A stretch of 64,000 bases of DNA, from contig CM055066.1 of assembly GCA_029204045.2 (NCBI GenBank), positions 47,836,745 to 47,900,744 on the forward strand, written 5' to 3'. The DNA is from Tillandsia leiboldiana. Lineage: Eukaryota > Streptophyta > Magnoliopsida > Poales > Bromeliaceae. Made by a program: the position numbers and the translations under genes. This document shows positions 23,631 to 35,725 of this stretch, piece by piece; within the stretch, counting starts at the first letter, position 1; each line of letters opens with the position of its first letter. Under the pieces are notes generated by a model, which was given only the letters and a program-made list of their open reading frames with translations, was not told the origin of the DNA and ran no database searches.

Positions 23631-24534
23631 GAGGCGACGAATAAAGTCATCCGCAGATAACAAATCCACGCTACCGTTGCGCTACTCTGATATAGATGCT
23701 GATGCTGCCATCGGGGTCCACCCGATCTCTGGCATCTCTAAAAATTCGCCATCCAGGTACGGAGATGAGAAATGCCTCTGCCGGTCAGTCTGTCCTCCAT
23801 CACCCGACGCCAAGCGCCGATATCCAGAACTCGCCTCTGGCGGCCGATCCCTATCCAAAGAACTGCAGCGTCATGCTCCACACACAATGCCTACCCATCG
23901 AAGCGTCAATAATCCAAAACGGAGGGACCAACTAAACTGAAAGGTATCCTGGCGCAAACCATTCCCCCGTCAACATATCCTATGCGCCTCGTCCCTCGAA
24001 AACCTGGAGCGTGCAGTTCGACAACTGTATAAACTCCCTAGCACATGAAGGCTCACAGAGAGTCTCTCCATCACCACCAACCCCAATTTTGCCTACAAGG
24101 GCTCCAACTCAAAACCTGTGAATCGGGATGGTTTAGACTGCCGGGACTGGCTCCATCGACCAATGACGTCCCGAAGCTCAGCTACTATCCACTATCCACC
24201 CTGCCTCGGTGCCTCAGCACTACTCGTCGGCACGGAGGGGGCTGCTCGCTCAGTCGGTGCCACAAGTGCAACTGAAGGTACCACTGCATAGGGAGAAAGT
24301 ACTGGAGGACACTCAAGCGGTACTGCAATTAACTGCGCTCTCTGCTCCAACAAGCGCATCAAACGTTCCATGGCCTCCTCCTGGCATCGGGCAGCCTCCG
24401 ACGTCTGTGCCATCTGGATCCATAACTCTTGGGTCTCGCTCTGCTCTGATAGCTCTGCCTCCCGCTGCTCGGGTTACTAATCAGATGCGGAAAGCGCATT
24501 CCTCACTGCACGACGTCTCACAAGCATCGTAGAC
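23631..24534 (-). pseudogene. gag: Decayed gag of A1
   Basis: The minus strand from 24534 starts MLVRRRAVRNALSASD followed directly by two stops (TAG TAA), then continues PEQREAELSEQSETQELW and RCQEEAMERLMRLLEQRAQ. This aligns with the coiled-coil part of the gag at 11047 (EPEQ..., RRQEEAMGRM). The capsid domain is too decayed for me to follow. The frame just downstream near 23650 contains DDFIRRLN, which may be the gag-pol junction region. Confidence 0.7.
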
Positions 24535-24800
24535 CACTGCACAATAACAACATCAGGACACAACAACCATACGACCCAATCCAGCGAAAGTCTAAGACAT
24601 GTTATCAATTCCACAGCATTATGTTGTCTGCAGCCAACATAATCGCTTAGGAGCATAAACATGCCAATCACTCATCCCGTCTCTTGGGAGAGGTACAAAA
24701 CTCGATCAGGACTCTCGCTAAAAGTCACGACTCTCACGTAGTCATCCTAATGTCCAACCACAAGCCTAGGGTGTCTAAGTCCTCAATGACCTACAACCTA

Positions 24801-24813
24801 GGCTCTGATACCA
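24801..24813 (-). other. Primer-binding site of A1
   Basis: GGCTCTGATACCA, the inverse of TGGTATCAGAGCC, nine bases from the inner end of the 5' LTR. It is complementary to initiator tRNA-Met. Confidence 0.9.
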
Positions 24814-24822
24814 CTCTCAATC

Positions 24823-26297
24823 TGTCACGCCCCGGGGTCGAAACTGCGACCCGGCTCGCCAACAGATCCGCCACCTATGCCAAACCCGCATAGGCGAAGC
24901 GTCCTACCTGCAAGAGAAGTACTACAGCTAAACAGATATCAGAGCTAAAAATAAAAAGTCTGCTGTATAACTAAATCAATCACTGTACAACTGGAAATAA
25001 TACAACAATGTCCGTCTCCCAAAACGATAATCATACAATATCCTCATATACAAACTCAGAACTCAACCGGGAGGTATCTCCAATAAATACATCAGTGTAC
25101 AGGCTCTCAATACATAACAATCCTCACTACAACAGTCTCTCAAAGAAGGAAAATAAAATAACTAATCTACTGAAGCTCTCCTCTGAAGGGGTACCGCTAC
25201 ACTCCAACGACGGGTAGGGAACTAGCTCGCGACTCCCTCGCTCGGTCAGAAGGATCAGCAACAGGAACAACAGGAACCAGAGTAGAAGTTCCTGTGGGAA
25301 AAGACACCACGACGGGTGTGAGAACTACGTCCCAAGTAGTTCTCAGTGGGTGCCGCCAACAAGCCCGACGGTCTGCCCCCTAAGTCCACTAGAGGCATAA
25401 AGTAACAAAAGCAGTGCTGTAAGAAAAGCTGGAAAAGTAAACTCTACAGCTACTATGCCTCTACCTAGATGCTCAAGGAGTGGAACAGAAAAGGAACATG
25501 ATGCCACAACTAACTCTCATCTCTGATCACCCAATCTGAACTGACTGCTCATCAGGTCCAGTCAAGCCTGCGCCAACCTACTGCCGTTACGTCCCGGAGG
25601 AGCGGACTTACGTAGGACGTCCATGACTTGCCAACACCAGGCACAGCCAGAGGGCCAAATGCAACGACAAGTCGCGATAGAAAAGCTCAGTCTCACGCAC
25701 GGTACACAACCCCGGTCTCGCCTAACTCCGGTAAGTGGCACATCTGAGGGGAGCGACCCGATCGAGTAAAAAGTAACCCATTCTCAGTATATCTGGAAAG
25801 TATCTCTGTCAAGCTCAATGTGGCTCATGCAGGCAATTAATCCAAGATCAAAAGATCGGTAACTCCAAGCATCAAGCACACTCAGTCGGAAAAAAGGACC
25901 TCGACTCGAACAGGAATACCCAAAACACTCTCACAGCTAGGTCGGAGAAACCCTCACGACTTCATATGATAAATGCACGACCATGGCTTGAGTCGGTAAA
26001 ACTCCACGACTCGATCTGCCAGACCCCAAGATCGCTCAAGCTAAGTGGGAACCATCTCCACCACTAAACAGAAAACAACCTCTATTCACAACTCTAAATC
26101 TACCACCTCATAGCACAAAGTCGCATCCACTGCAATATAAACTTGCCCTCAACAGGCCAACATTGCAACCACTGACACGATGAAGGGTCCGGAACACCCG
26201 AAAGACTAGAACTACAATCCGAAAATCAAACAAGAACAGCTTTAGGCAATCGCCCTCTCGTTGGGTTCTCGTCCCAAGAATAAGGCAGACCTTAGAA
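24823..26297 (-). repeat. 5' LTR of A1, cut by the gap
   Basis: Only the terminal 1.47 kb of the LTR is present, in inverse orientation, starting TGTCACGCCCCGGGG. From about 25490 onward it has numerous single-base insertions and losses compared with the same region at 17673-19150, which suggests poor consensus near the contig end. Confidence 0.88.
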
Positions 26298-26397
26298 NNN
26301 NNNNNNNNNNNNNNNNNNNNNNNNNNNNNNNNNNNNNNNNNNNNNNNNNNNNNNNNNNNNNNNNNNNNNNNNNNNNNNNNNNNNNNNNNNNNNNNNN
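26298..26397. other. Assembly gap (100 N)
   Basis: One hundred N, the usual placeholder for unknown length. The rest of the A1 5' LTR, its right flank and the terminus of LTR B4 must be missing here. Confidence 0.98.
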
Positions 26398-26519
26398 AAG
26401 TAAATGTCTGCATAAGTCATCGAGTATATATGTCATGGGGACAGCTCTATCGAATCGTCTCCTGGATCGTCCCGACATCTCACACCCGACGGACCTACAA
26501 CAGTCACCCGAGGGTGTGA

Positions 26520-26536
26520 GATACACGGAGTGTATC
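26520..26536 (-). other. Conserved LTR hairpin (family B, copy B4)
   Basis: GATACAC, three-base loop, GTGTATC: seven perfect pairs, beside the inverted CTCACACCC. It corresponds to the hairpins at 1539, 8572 and 50567. Confidence 0.6.
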
Positions 26537-26898
26537 CCAGTGGGCCACACAAGCCGAGATCAGCTAATCGTACTACTGGGTACTAAAAGCTGGCGGAATA
26601 GTAAAGATCTGTAGGAAGAGCTGGAAACATAGAATTATACTAATATCAAATAAAACTGCAGGAAGTATGGCTGAACAATCAGGTTCTCAAGATAACTATC
26701 ATGAAAACTGTATAGCATGCAGGCCGTGGAAATCAAGTCACTACAAGGATCATGTATAAAGAACTACGAATGATACCCGCATGCTCTACAGATAATAGTG
26801 CTGGAACAACCTGAGCAACTGTACGAGTAAAAAGTAATGCGTCAAAGGTAGAAACCAAATATCCACTCATGTGCCAATATTGGTCTCAGAGAACCTCA

Positions 26899-26903
26899 GG
26901 CAA
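26899..26903. other. Target-site duplication of A2, left
   Basis: GGCAA, identical to 41568-41572 directly after the 3' LTR. In the empty site it corresponds to the CCTCAGGC sequence of family B LTRs. Confidence 0.9.
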
Positions 26904-29900
26904 TGTGGTGACCCAGATCTCCGCAGGGCTTCTACAGTGCGATTAGCAGCTTCTGGAGGCCTATGTGGCATGTCGGCGGTGTTTCTGCACCAATTTGGAC
27001 TCAAGTGATGGACTTCGGGTGTATAATGGATCACGTGAGTGATCGGAGGACCCCGTCCGGATGTTTTGATGTGGTTTCGCGCGAAATGTTATTAAAATTG
27101 GACTCAGCGCGAATTTGAGTAAAGAACACTTCTCCGGGAATTTTTGGCAAATTTTAGAAGAGGAATTTGGCAAATCGGACTTCGGATTTGGATTCAAGCG
27201 CGGGGGAAAACGGTCAAGATGGACTATTTACTTGTATTTTCGGAGCCGGATGACCCGGCACGGATTTCGAGGTGATTGGTACTGTTCCGGCCGCCGGAGG
27301 GGCGCCGGCGGCGGCGGCGGGCGGCGGAGCGCGGCGGCTGGCGGCGGCGGAGGTGCGCGGTCCACCGCGGAGGCGTGCACCCGGGCGCTGGCCACGTGGC
27401 GCCTCCCGGTTGGCGGGCGCTGTGGGCGCGGTCCACGGGATGGCGCGGGTGCACGGTGGACCGGGGGTGGACACGTGGCAGATCGGGGTTGGTGCGGCGT
27501 TGTGCGCGCGGTCCACGGTGCGGGGAGCTGGTACCTCGGGCCGCGTGCCCGACAGGCACGCGTGGGCGCACGTGGGGCGCGGCGTGGGCGCGTTTGACCG
27601 AGGCTCCCGGTGTGGACGCCACGTGTCGTCGCTTGGTTCGGCCACGTGGCGCTTGGCTGTTGGCCCAAACAGCTATTTGCTGTTTGGGTGTACACGTGGC
27701 GGCCTGGGGTTCTTCCGGGCGTGAACAGTAACGGGCCGGGCCCGCTACTGTAGCAGCCCGGAAGTACCGGGCGCCCGAAACTTTGGGCCAAAATTCCAAA
27801 GTCGGATTTTCGGGCTGGGCTTTAAATAGCCGTCTTGTGAGGGAGTTTTGCCCCCTTTCCCGAGCTCCCCTGCCATGGCCCCTTTAGGAAAGTTGTAGAT
27901 CTTGGTGTTGTGCATCTTTTGGCAGAGGCCCGGATTTTTTGGAAGCCGCGGCGTCGACGACTTCGGCATCGGAGCGCAGTGTGGCGATTTTTTCATCGGA
28001 GGCCCGTTATCGTCGCAGTTTGATCTGGGAGGTTACAGAGCTACTCCGTCAGTATTTTTGGACGATTTCTGCGGCGTTGGAATCACGAGAGGTACGTCTT
28101 CGACTTTCGTGTTGATCATCTTGCTGGATTCAGAGTTTATGACACGGTTTTCGAGGCATTTCTAAGCCGCTGTTTTCTGGTGGAGTTTTTGGACAGCGGC
28201 CCCTTGCCGGAATTTTATCTCCACACCGAGTGTCGGATTGAGACGAGCCTATACACTTTTGGATCTACTCGTCGCAAGGATTATCATTGTATTTTTCCGG
28301 GATTTTTCTGAGGCTTGCCGAAGGTATACTATTCCCTTTATCTGTGTTTGAGTTACAGTTGTGTGGTTGTGAGTATTTGCGCACCTGTACCTGTGGAATT
28401 TGTAACTTGGCCTACGGGGCTCGGATTTGGGCGTGCAGGTACCCGTTTCGAAGGTCTCGACGAGACGCTCGCTGTGATATTTTTATTGGAATTTTTTGGA
28501 GTTCGTTTTACAGGTGAAAATTTCGCATTAAGGGGACTGTTCCCAGCAGATTTGTGATGCTTGGATTTTATGGAATTAAGTGTAACTTTGGGTCGTGTTT
28601 TTGTACCCAGAGGTATTGATCACTGTTCCTGTATTGTTTGATTGGTGGGTGTGTAGAGATATCTGTTTTTGGACTTTCTCAGCTGTGCGACTCCGGACAG
28701 TTAGCATTTTCAGGTGGGTGGCCTTGTCTCCAAAATTGACGGACTGTGCTTTAACTCTGCTATAGTAGGACTATGCATGATAGTGAAATGCTTGTGCAGC
28801 ATGTTAGAATGTAGGAATTGCTATTCCTTGTATTATCTGATGGTATTGTCATCTCCTTGCTTTCTACCACCTGTAAATTATAGTTATTGGAACTTGACCT
28901 AGCACCCCGTCATATGTTGCATGTGTAACCAGACTAGTAGAAAACCCTCACTTGGGCTAGGGTTATTTCTGCTTTAGACATCCACACTTCTACTTTCCTG
29001 GACATAGTGTTCTTCCTCGCCCGGGTAGTGGGCCGAGTGGTCAGGTGTTATCTTTTAGTGTGGGATGCATGTTACCACTCGTGCTTGGGAGCAGAGTGGC
29101 GTCTGGTAGATGTAGTTGGTTGTTCTTTCTGTAGCGGGAGCTGTTTGGGTAGACGGCGGTCCCGAGATGTTTTATTTTTCTTGTTTTATCTGTCGCCGCT
29201 GTGTTAGTGGCAGCCGGTAGATCAGTGTAGCAGGACCTTAAACCCAGAACCTTTTTGGACACACATATGATTTTTGTCAACCAAATATTTTCTTCCAAGC
29301 ATCGTAGGGTCGCCTGAGTCTGTTCCTGTTTGATTGGACGAAGGCATTAGCTCTCGAGGCTTAGATGTAAAACTTGGTTTCAACTGTTTTCCTAAAAAGA
29401 ACTAAAAATCATTAAATATGGATTTCTTACAGATCAGATGGCTTCAGTAAGAAATGTCACATTTTTCCTATAATTAACCACCCGAGATGATTCGAGTGGT
29501 CTGGGTTCTAAGGTCTGCCTTCTTCTTGGGACGAGAACAACGAGAGGCTATGCCTAAAGCCTGTTCTTGTTTGATTTGGATTGTAGGTTCTAGTCTTTCG
29601 GGGTTCCCGGACCCTTCCTCGGGTCAGTGGATGCGATGTTGGCCTGTAGAGGCAGTTGTTCGCAGTGGATGCGACTTTGTGCTATGAGTTGGTAGAGTGT
29701 GATCTAGAGGTTGTTTCTCTGATTTAGTGGTGGAGATGGTTCTCCCACTTAGCTTTGAGGATCTTGGGGTTCTGGCAGATCGAGTCGTGGAAGTTTCCCG
29801 ACTCAGCCATGGTCGTGCTTTATCAGATTGAGTCGTTGAGGGTTCTCCGACTTAGCTGTTTGAGTCGAGGTTCTTTTTCCGACTGAGTTGTGTTTGAGCT

Positions 29901-31011
29901 TGGAGTTACCGATCTGTTTGATCGTGGATCATAGCCTGCATGAGCCGCATTTGGCTTGACAGAGATACTTTACAGAGATACTTTACAGAGATACTTGAGA
30001 TGGGTTACTTTGACTCGAGCGGGTCGCTCCCTCGAGGGCCACTCCGGAGTAGGCGAGACCGGGTTGTGTACCGGCGTGAGATTGAGCTTTTCTATCGCGA
30101 CTTGTCGTTGCATTTGTCCCTCTGGCTGTGCTGGTGTTGGCAGTCATGGACGTCCTACGTAAGTCCGCTCCTCCGGGACGTAACGGCAGTAGGTTGGCGC
30201 ATGTTGGCAGTCATGGACGTCCTACGTAAGTCCGCTCCTCCGGGACGTAACGGCAGTAGGTTGGCGCAGGCTTGACTGGACCTGATGAGGCAGTCAGTTC
30301 AGATTGGGTGATCAGAGATGAGAGTTAGTTGTGGCATCATGTTCTTTCTGTTCCACTCCTTGAGCATCTAGGTAGAGGCATAGTAGCTGTAGAGTTTACT
30401 TTTCCAGCTTTCCTTACAGCACTGCTTTTGTTACTTTTTGCCTCTAGTGGACTTAGTGGGCAGACCGTCGGGCTTGTTGGCGGCACCCACTGAGAACTAC
30501 TTGGGACGTAGTTCTCACACCCGTCGTGGTGTCTTTTCCCACAGGAACTTCTACTCTGGTTCCTGTTGTTCCTGTTGCTGATCCTTCTGACCGAGCGAGG
30601 GAGTCGCGAGCTAGTTCCCTACCCGTCGTTGGAGTGTAGCGGTACCCCTTCAGAGGAGAGCTTCAGTAGATTAGTTATTTTATTTTCCTTCTTTGAGAGA
30701 CTGTTGTAGTGAGGATTGTTGTATTGTGAGCCTGTACACTAATGTATTTATTGGAGATACCTCCCGGTTGAGTTCTGAGTTTGTATATGAGGATATTGTA
30801 TGATTATCATTTTGGGAGACGGACATCGTTGTATTATTTCCAGTTGTACAGTGATTGATTTAGTTATACAACAGATTTCTATTTTTTAGCTCTGATATCT
30901 GTTTAGCTGTAGTACTTCTCTTGCAGGTAGGACGCTTCGCCTATGCGGGTTTGGCATAGGTGGCGGATCTGTTGGCGAGCCGGGTCGCAGTTTCGACCCC
31001 GGGGCGTGACA
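26904..31011 (+). repeat. 5' LTR of A2
   Basis: 4,108 bp, TGTGGTGACCC to GGGGCGTGACA. It is very similar to the 3' LTR, but in the first 1.6 kb has many single-base indels (for example CCGTCCGGATG against CCGTCGGATG), as expected next to a contig end. The TATA position reads TTTAAATA (27821-27828). The 67-bp duplication is at 30135-30268. Confidence 0.93.
30135..30268 (+). repeat. 67-bp tandem duplication in the A2 5' LTR
   Basis: Two adjacent copies starting TGTTGGCAGTCATGGACGTC at 30135 and 30202. The same duplication is at 40691-40824 in the 3' LTR and is absent from A1, A3 and A', so it arose in the A2 lineage before this insertion. Confidence 0.92.
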
Positions 31012-31019
31012 GATTAGAG

Positions 31020-31032
31020 TGGTATCAGAGCC
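31020..31032 (+). other. Primer-binding site of A2
   Basis: TGGTATCAGAGCC, eight bases after the 5' LTR (spacer GATTAGAG). It is complementary to initiator tRNA-Met. Confidence 0.92.
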
Positions 31033-31306
31033 TAGGTTGTAGGTCATTGAGGACTTAGAAACCCTAGGCTTGTGGTTGGACATTAGGATGACTACGTGAG
31101 AGTCGTGACTTTTAGCGAGAGTCCTGATCGAGTTTTGTACCTCTCCCAAGAGACGGGATGAGTGATTGGCATGTTTATGCTCCTAAGCGATTATGTTGGC
31201 TGCAGACAACATAATGTTGTGGAATTGGTAACATGCCTTAGACTTTCGCTGGATTGGGTCGTTTGGTTGTTGTGTCCTGATGTTTGTTGTTGTGCAGTGG
31301 ACTACG

Positions 31307-32573
31307 ATGCCCCTGAGACGTCGTGTAGCGAAGATGGCACATCCCGCATCTGATGAGTAACCCGAGCAGCGGGAGACAGAGCTATCAGAGCAGAGCGAGA
31401 CCCAAGAGTTATGGATCCAGATGGCACAGATGTCGGAGGCTGTCCGATGCCAGGAGGAGGCCATGGAACGTTTGATGCGCTTGTTGGAGCAGAGAGCATA
31501 GCCAGTGGCAGTATCGCTTGAGTGTCCTCCAGTACTTTCTTCCTATGCAGTGGTACCTTCAGTTGCACTTGTGGCACCGACTGAGCGAGCAGCCCCTCCG
31601 TGCCGACGAGTAGTGCCGAGGCACCGAGGCAGGGTGGATAGTGGATAGTAGCTGAGCTTCGGGACGTCATTGGTCGATAGAGCCAGTCCCGGCAGTCTGA
31701 ACCATCCCGATTCACAGGTTTGAGTTAGAGCCCTTGTAGGCAAAATTGGGGTTGGTGGTGATGGAGAGACTATCTGTGAGCCTTCATGTGCTAGGGAGTT
31801 TATACAGTTGTCGAACTGCACGCTCCAGGTTCGAGGGATGAGGCGCATAGGATATGTTTGACGGGGAATGGTTTGCGCCAGGATACCTTTCAGTTTAGTT
31901 GGTCCCTCCGTTTTGAATTATTGACGCTTCGATGGGTAGGCATTGTGTGTGGAGCTTGACGCTGCAGTTTCTTTGGATAGCGATCGGCCGCCAGAGGCGA
32001 GTTCTGGATATCGGCGCTTGGCGTCGGGTGATGGAGGACAGACTGACCGGCAGAGGCATTTCTCATCTCCGTACCTGGATGGCGAATTTTCGAGATGCCA
32101 GAGATCGGGTGGACCCCGATGGCAGCATCCGCATCTATATCAGAGTAGCGCAGCGGTAGCGTGGATTTGTTATCTGCGGAGGACTTTATACGTCTCCTCA
32201 ATGTGAGCAGAGACAGAGGTCGTGCTCCCTTGTGGATAGTCCTGATTTTCAGGCAGATTGGGCGACAACCACTTGCTTTGAGCGGATGAATCTGTGCCGC
32301 CCGGTTGGAGGGCGCCACGGTAGTGGATCGAGTTGTCGCAGGTGTGATTTCATCACAGCAGTCGGAGTAGGAGCATGTTGCATTCCTGCATGGACTAGAG
32401 GCATATTTGTTACCACATGCACTTGAGGTATATGTTCCTGTTAGTGTTGTGTATGTGGGGGAGGCTTGTGAATTATGTCCTATGCAGTTGAGGCCGCGAG
32501 TTATACGGGTAGACTTATTGGTAATTATGGTAGTTCGGCGTTTCGACCTAGTGCTTGGGTTTTGGTTGGCACA
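31307..32573 (+). pseudogene. gag: Decayed gag and protease region of A2
   Basis: Starts MPLRRRVAKMAHPASDE and meets a stop (TAA), then continues PEQRETELSEQSETQELW and MSEAVRCQEEAMERLM. The alignment with the gag at 11047 is clear over the first 70 or so residues. The stop after SDE is shared with A1 and A3, which carry one further TAG. A TAG after LLEQRA is private to A2. Downstream, LSAEDFIRLLN-like sequence and the 236-bp stretch at 32238-32473 represent the zinc-knuckle/protease part, unreadable in any single frame. Confidence 0.7.
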
Positions 32574-33367
32574 GTGCCTGTAGTGGCCCAAATTCCCATG
32601 CAGCGTTCTTCCGATGAATCCACTGTTAGAGCACCTAGCGTTAGTGTATCTGGCCCATGGTGCGTCAATGGGATGCCACAGATGGACCCTGTGTGTTATT
32701 ATTAGCTGTGTTGGCCTTCGGCTGAGTTTGCCGAAATTTCGGAAAAGAATTAGGCCCAACAGAGGTCGGAAATGGATTCAGCACGGAAAAACGCTTGAAA
32801 ACGGCTATTTGCTTGTTTATTTCTGAGTCCGGATGCCCAAAAACGGACTCCCGGAAGTTTTCAGTGGAAAATGGTGCATGGAAGGGGCCGTAGACCGCCG
32901 GGATGCCACGTGGCGGCCTGTCATTGGCCGGTTCGGGATGCGCGGTCCACAGAGCTGCGCGGCGGGGTGCACAGACCCGGCGCATGGACACGTGGCACCG
33001 CCTGATTGGCGGGCGCATGGCGCGCGGTCTACCGGGTGAGCGCGGCGGTGCATGGACCAATGCGGGGCCACGTGGCAGCCTCCGGTTGGTCGGTGCATGC
33101 GGCGCGGTCCACAGAATTCCTGTTGAATGCGTGGACCGGGTGTAGGGGACAGGTGTCACCCTCCGATTCGCTGGCGTACCGTGCGCGGTGCACGGGGTCG
33201 GGGTCGGTGCCTCGGGGCGCGTGCCCACGTCGGGGCCATGCCGCGCGCCCGGCGCGGCCGCCGACCGGTCAGCGGGTCAACCGGGGAGGACACGTGTCGC
33301 CCGCTGATTGGCGGGCGCCAACCGCCTCACTGTGCGGGGGCGGGCCACGTGGCAGCCAGTGGGTGGG

Positions 33368-33390
33368 CCGAACAGCTGTTTGCTGTTCGG
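33368..33390 (+). promoter_or_regulatory. Upstream hairpin in LTR A'
   Basis: CCGAACAGC, loop TGTTT, GCTGTTCGG. Compared with A2 (CCCAAACAGC / GCTGTTTGGG) the stem differs at matching positions on both arms. Confidence 0.6.
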
Positions 33391-33415
33391 TGGGCCACGT
33401 GGCGGCTCCTGGTGG

Positions 33416-33465
33416 ATTCGGGCGTGAACAGTGTTGGGCCGGCCCAACACTGTAGCCGCCCGAAT
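33416..33465 (+). promoter_or_regulatory. Promoter dyad in LTR A'
   Basis: Outer arms ATTCGGGCG and CGCCCGAAT; inner arms ACAGTGTTGGGCC and GGCCCAACACTGT, directly abutting. It lies about 70 bp upstream of the TATA box. The inner centre contains TGGGCC and GGCCCA, the plant 'site II' type motif bound by TCP factors. Confidence 0.7.
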
Positions 33466-33535
33466 GTTCCGGGCGCCCGAATTTTTGGGCCCAAAGCCCA
33501 TTGACTTGTTTTTCCGGGCTGTTTCGGGTGAGGCC

Positions 33536-33542
33536 TATAAAA
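33536..33542 (+). promoter_or_regulatory. TATA box of LTR A'
   Basis: TATAAAA within AGGCCTATAAAAAGGCCT, at the same place relative to the dyad as in family A. Confidence 0.65.
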
Positions 33543-35263
33543 AGGCCTCAAGGGGCCTCGTTTTGAAGCTTTTCCCGAAAGCTTTTCACTTGGAGCCCTT
33601 TACCAATTCTCTTCCTCTCCCTCTTGTGCATCTTTTGGCAAAGGTTCAGAATTTTTGGAGGCCGCGACGACGGCGACTTCTACATCGGGGTGCGGAGCGA
33701 CGATCTACTGTTGGAGGCCCATTTCCGTCGCAGTTTAGTCTGGGAGGTCTACCGGGCTACCCCGACATTATTTTTGGACGATTTCTGCGGTGAAGGTTTC
33801 GTAAGAGGTAAATCTACATTTTTCGTGTTGGACACTTTTTCTGGATCCGAGCTTTTCTTGGGGTTCTGGGTACATTTTTAACCCCCTTTGCGACTGTTGG
33901 TTGATTTGGACAGCATCTACTTGTCGGATTTTTATCTCCTCATCCGGACATCGGAATTCGACGTTTCAGGACTCTATCGACATCTACTCTTCGCGAGGAT
34001 CGCCGTCATATTTTTATTGGAATTTTTGGAGGAAGTTTTTCAGGTTAAAATTTCGTGTTAATGGGACTGTTCACCACAGATTTTGGGAATGTGGAATTTG
34101 TGTGAATTAAAGTGTAATTTTGGTGTATGTTTGTACCCAGGAGTTTGTGAGCACTTCTACCGTGTTGTTGGCTTGGTGGGATTTGTGATTTGACAGTTGT
34201 GGGCTTTATCAGCTGTGCGATTTCGGACAGTTAGCACTTTCAGGTGGGTGACCTTGCTTCCAAGAACTCTGGACTGTGTACTAATTCTATGTGTGTAGGA
34301 TCATGCATGTTAGAAATTGGAGTATTAGCATGTGTAAAACTGTATGTTGTATCTTGTATATCAGTTGTTGAATCTTTTGATTCCTGCACTATGTTAAGTA
34401 ATGAAATCTTGGAATTTGACCTAGCACCCCTGTCATATGTATCATGTTCAGCCAGTCTGTAGAAAAACTCCAACTTGGGCTAGGTTTTTATTGCTCTAGA
34501 CATTCCACATCACGATACTTCATTTCACTATGGACTTAGCTTTTCCTCGCCCGAGTTGTGGGCCGAGAGGTCGGGTGGTTGTGGGATGCATTTGCACTCG
34601 TGTCTGGGGACCGAGTGGAGTTGATAGCAGTCTGTAGATTTGATTTCTTTGGGAGAGTGATAGTGATGGTAGATCTGGGTTCTTGGAGACTGTCAGAGAG
34701 ACAGTGGGTTTCAGCTGCGTAGATTCCAGCTAGTGTGTGAGTCAGTGATTTGTTTGGTAGTCGATCTTATTGATCGAGGATTGGACCATAGCCTGCATGA
34801 GCCACATCTGAGCTTTACAGTGATACTATACAGTGATACTTATGGGTTACTTTGACTCGAGCGGGTCGCTCCCCTCGAGGGCCACTCCGGAGTAGGCGAG
34901 ACCGGGTTGTGTACCGGTGTGAGTTTGAGATGTTCTTTAGCGACTTGTTGTTGCAGTGGTCCCTCTGGCTGTGCTTTCGTTGGCAGCCACGGACGCCCTA
35001 CGTAAGTCCGCTCCTCCGGGACGTAACGGCAGTAGGTTGGCGCAGGTTTGACTGGACCCGATGTGGCAGTCAGTTTTGATTGGGTGATCAGGGAGGAGAG
35101 TTAGTGTGGCATTATGTTCTTTCTGTTCCACTGTTGAGCATCTAGATAGAGGCATAGTAGCTGTAGAGTTACCTTTCCCAGCTTTTCTTATAGCACTGCA
35201 TATGTTACTTTTGCCTATGGTAGACTTAGTGGGCAGACCGTCGGGCTTGTTGGCGGCACCCAC

Positions 35264-35291
35264 TGAGAACTACTGTGGGATGTAGTTCTCA
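35264..35291 (+). other. Conserved R-U5 hairpin in LTR A'
   Basis: TGAGAACTAC, loop of eight bases, GTAGTTCTCA, followed by CACCCGTCGTGGTG. The ten-pair stem is identical to that in A1-A3, while the loop and flanks differ. Confidence 0.65.
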
Positions 35292-35725
35292 CACCCGTCG
35301 TGGTGTTTTCTCCCCAGGGACTTCTGCTCCGGTTCCTGCAGCTCTTGTTGCTGATCCAGCTCCTTCTGACCGAGGTAAGGGCGTCGCGAGATAGATCCCC
35401 TCCTGTCGTCTTCAGTGTGTGAGTAGATGTACCCCAGTTCCATTTTGGTGTGTATTATGTCGAGTGACTTTTGTAGTGAGGTTTTGAGTTGTACCTTCCT
35501 TTCCTGCTTTTATGAGAGACTCCTGTTTTCTGGTGAGGTTGGTCTGTATATTTAAGAGTTGTAGTTTTATTTTATGTATTTCTTTCCAGCTTTTCTCTTT
35601 CAGCTCTGATATCTGCTAGTGTAGATGTTTCCTTGCAGGTTAGTCGCTACGCCTATACGGGGCTTCCCGTATGGGCGGCGGATCTGTTGGCGAGCCGGGG
35701 CGCAGTATCACCCCGGGGCGTGACA

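Larger units (their letters stand above)
17673..26297 (-). mobile_element. Non-autonomous Tekay-type retrotransposon A1
   Basis: LTR-interior-LTR on the minus strand: 3' LTR 17673-21782, interior 21783-24822, 5' LTR from 24823 to the sequence gap. The interior is almost identical to that of A3 (55503-58540), including its stop codons, and lacks the 236-bp segment still present in A2. Flanking bases at the left are CAACC; the right flank is lost in the gap, where about 2.6 kb of LTR should follow. From about 25490 to 26297 the LTR has many single-base indels relative to its other copies. Confidence 0.9.
26398..26903 (-). mobile_element. LTR of family B, left part of copy B4
   Basis: The inverse matches the terminal part of B LTRs: GGGTGTGAGATACAC, GTATCCCAGTGGGC, and at the right end a stretch equal to TGAGGTCCTCGTGACCAATA of the 50240 region. 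It stops at GGCAA (26899-26903), where A2 inserted, and continues at 41573 with TGCCACTGTTCGGCACC. The two halves read through exactly as in the uninterrupted LTR near 50200-50250. Confidence 0.8.
32579..35725 (+). mobile_element. Solo LTR of a related family (A')
   Basis: 3,147 bp beginning TGTAGTGGCCCAAATTCC and ending CCCCGGGGCGTGACA, flanked by the duplication GTGCC (32574-32578 and 35726-35730). In A3 the uninterrupted site reads GGCACAGTGCCACAGG, which confirms the insertion point. The order of parts is as in family A LTRs (CACGTG array, dyad, TATA, long R-U5, terminal hairpin), but the sequence is clearly diverged and about 1 kb shorter. No interior is present, so the two LTRs have recombined to leave one. 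It is younger than A2. Confidence 0.92.

Noticed and set aside
26108..26614. ORFs running through the N gap
   Set aside because: They are open only because N codons are not stops.
31020..31032. tRNA gene
   Set aside because: TGGTATCAGAGCC is the retrotransposon primer-binding site, only the complement of a tRNA 3' end, with no cloverleaf around it.
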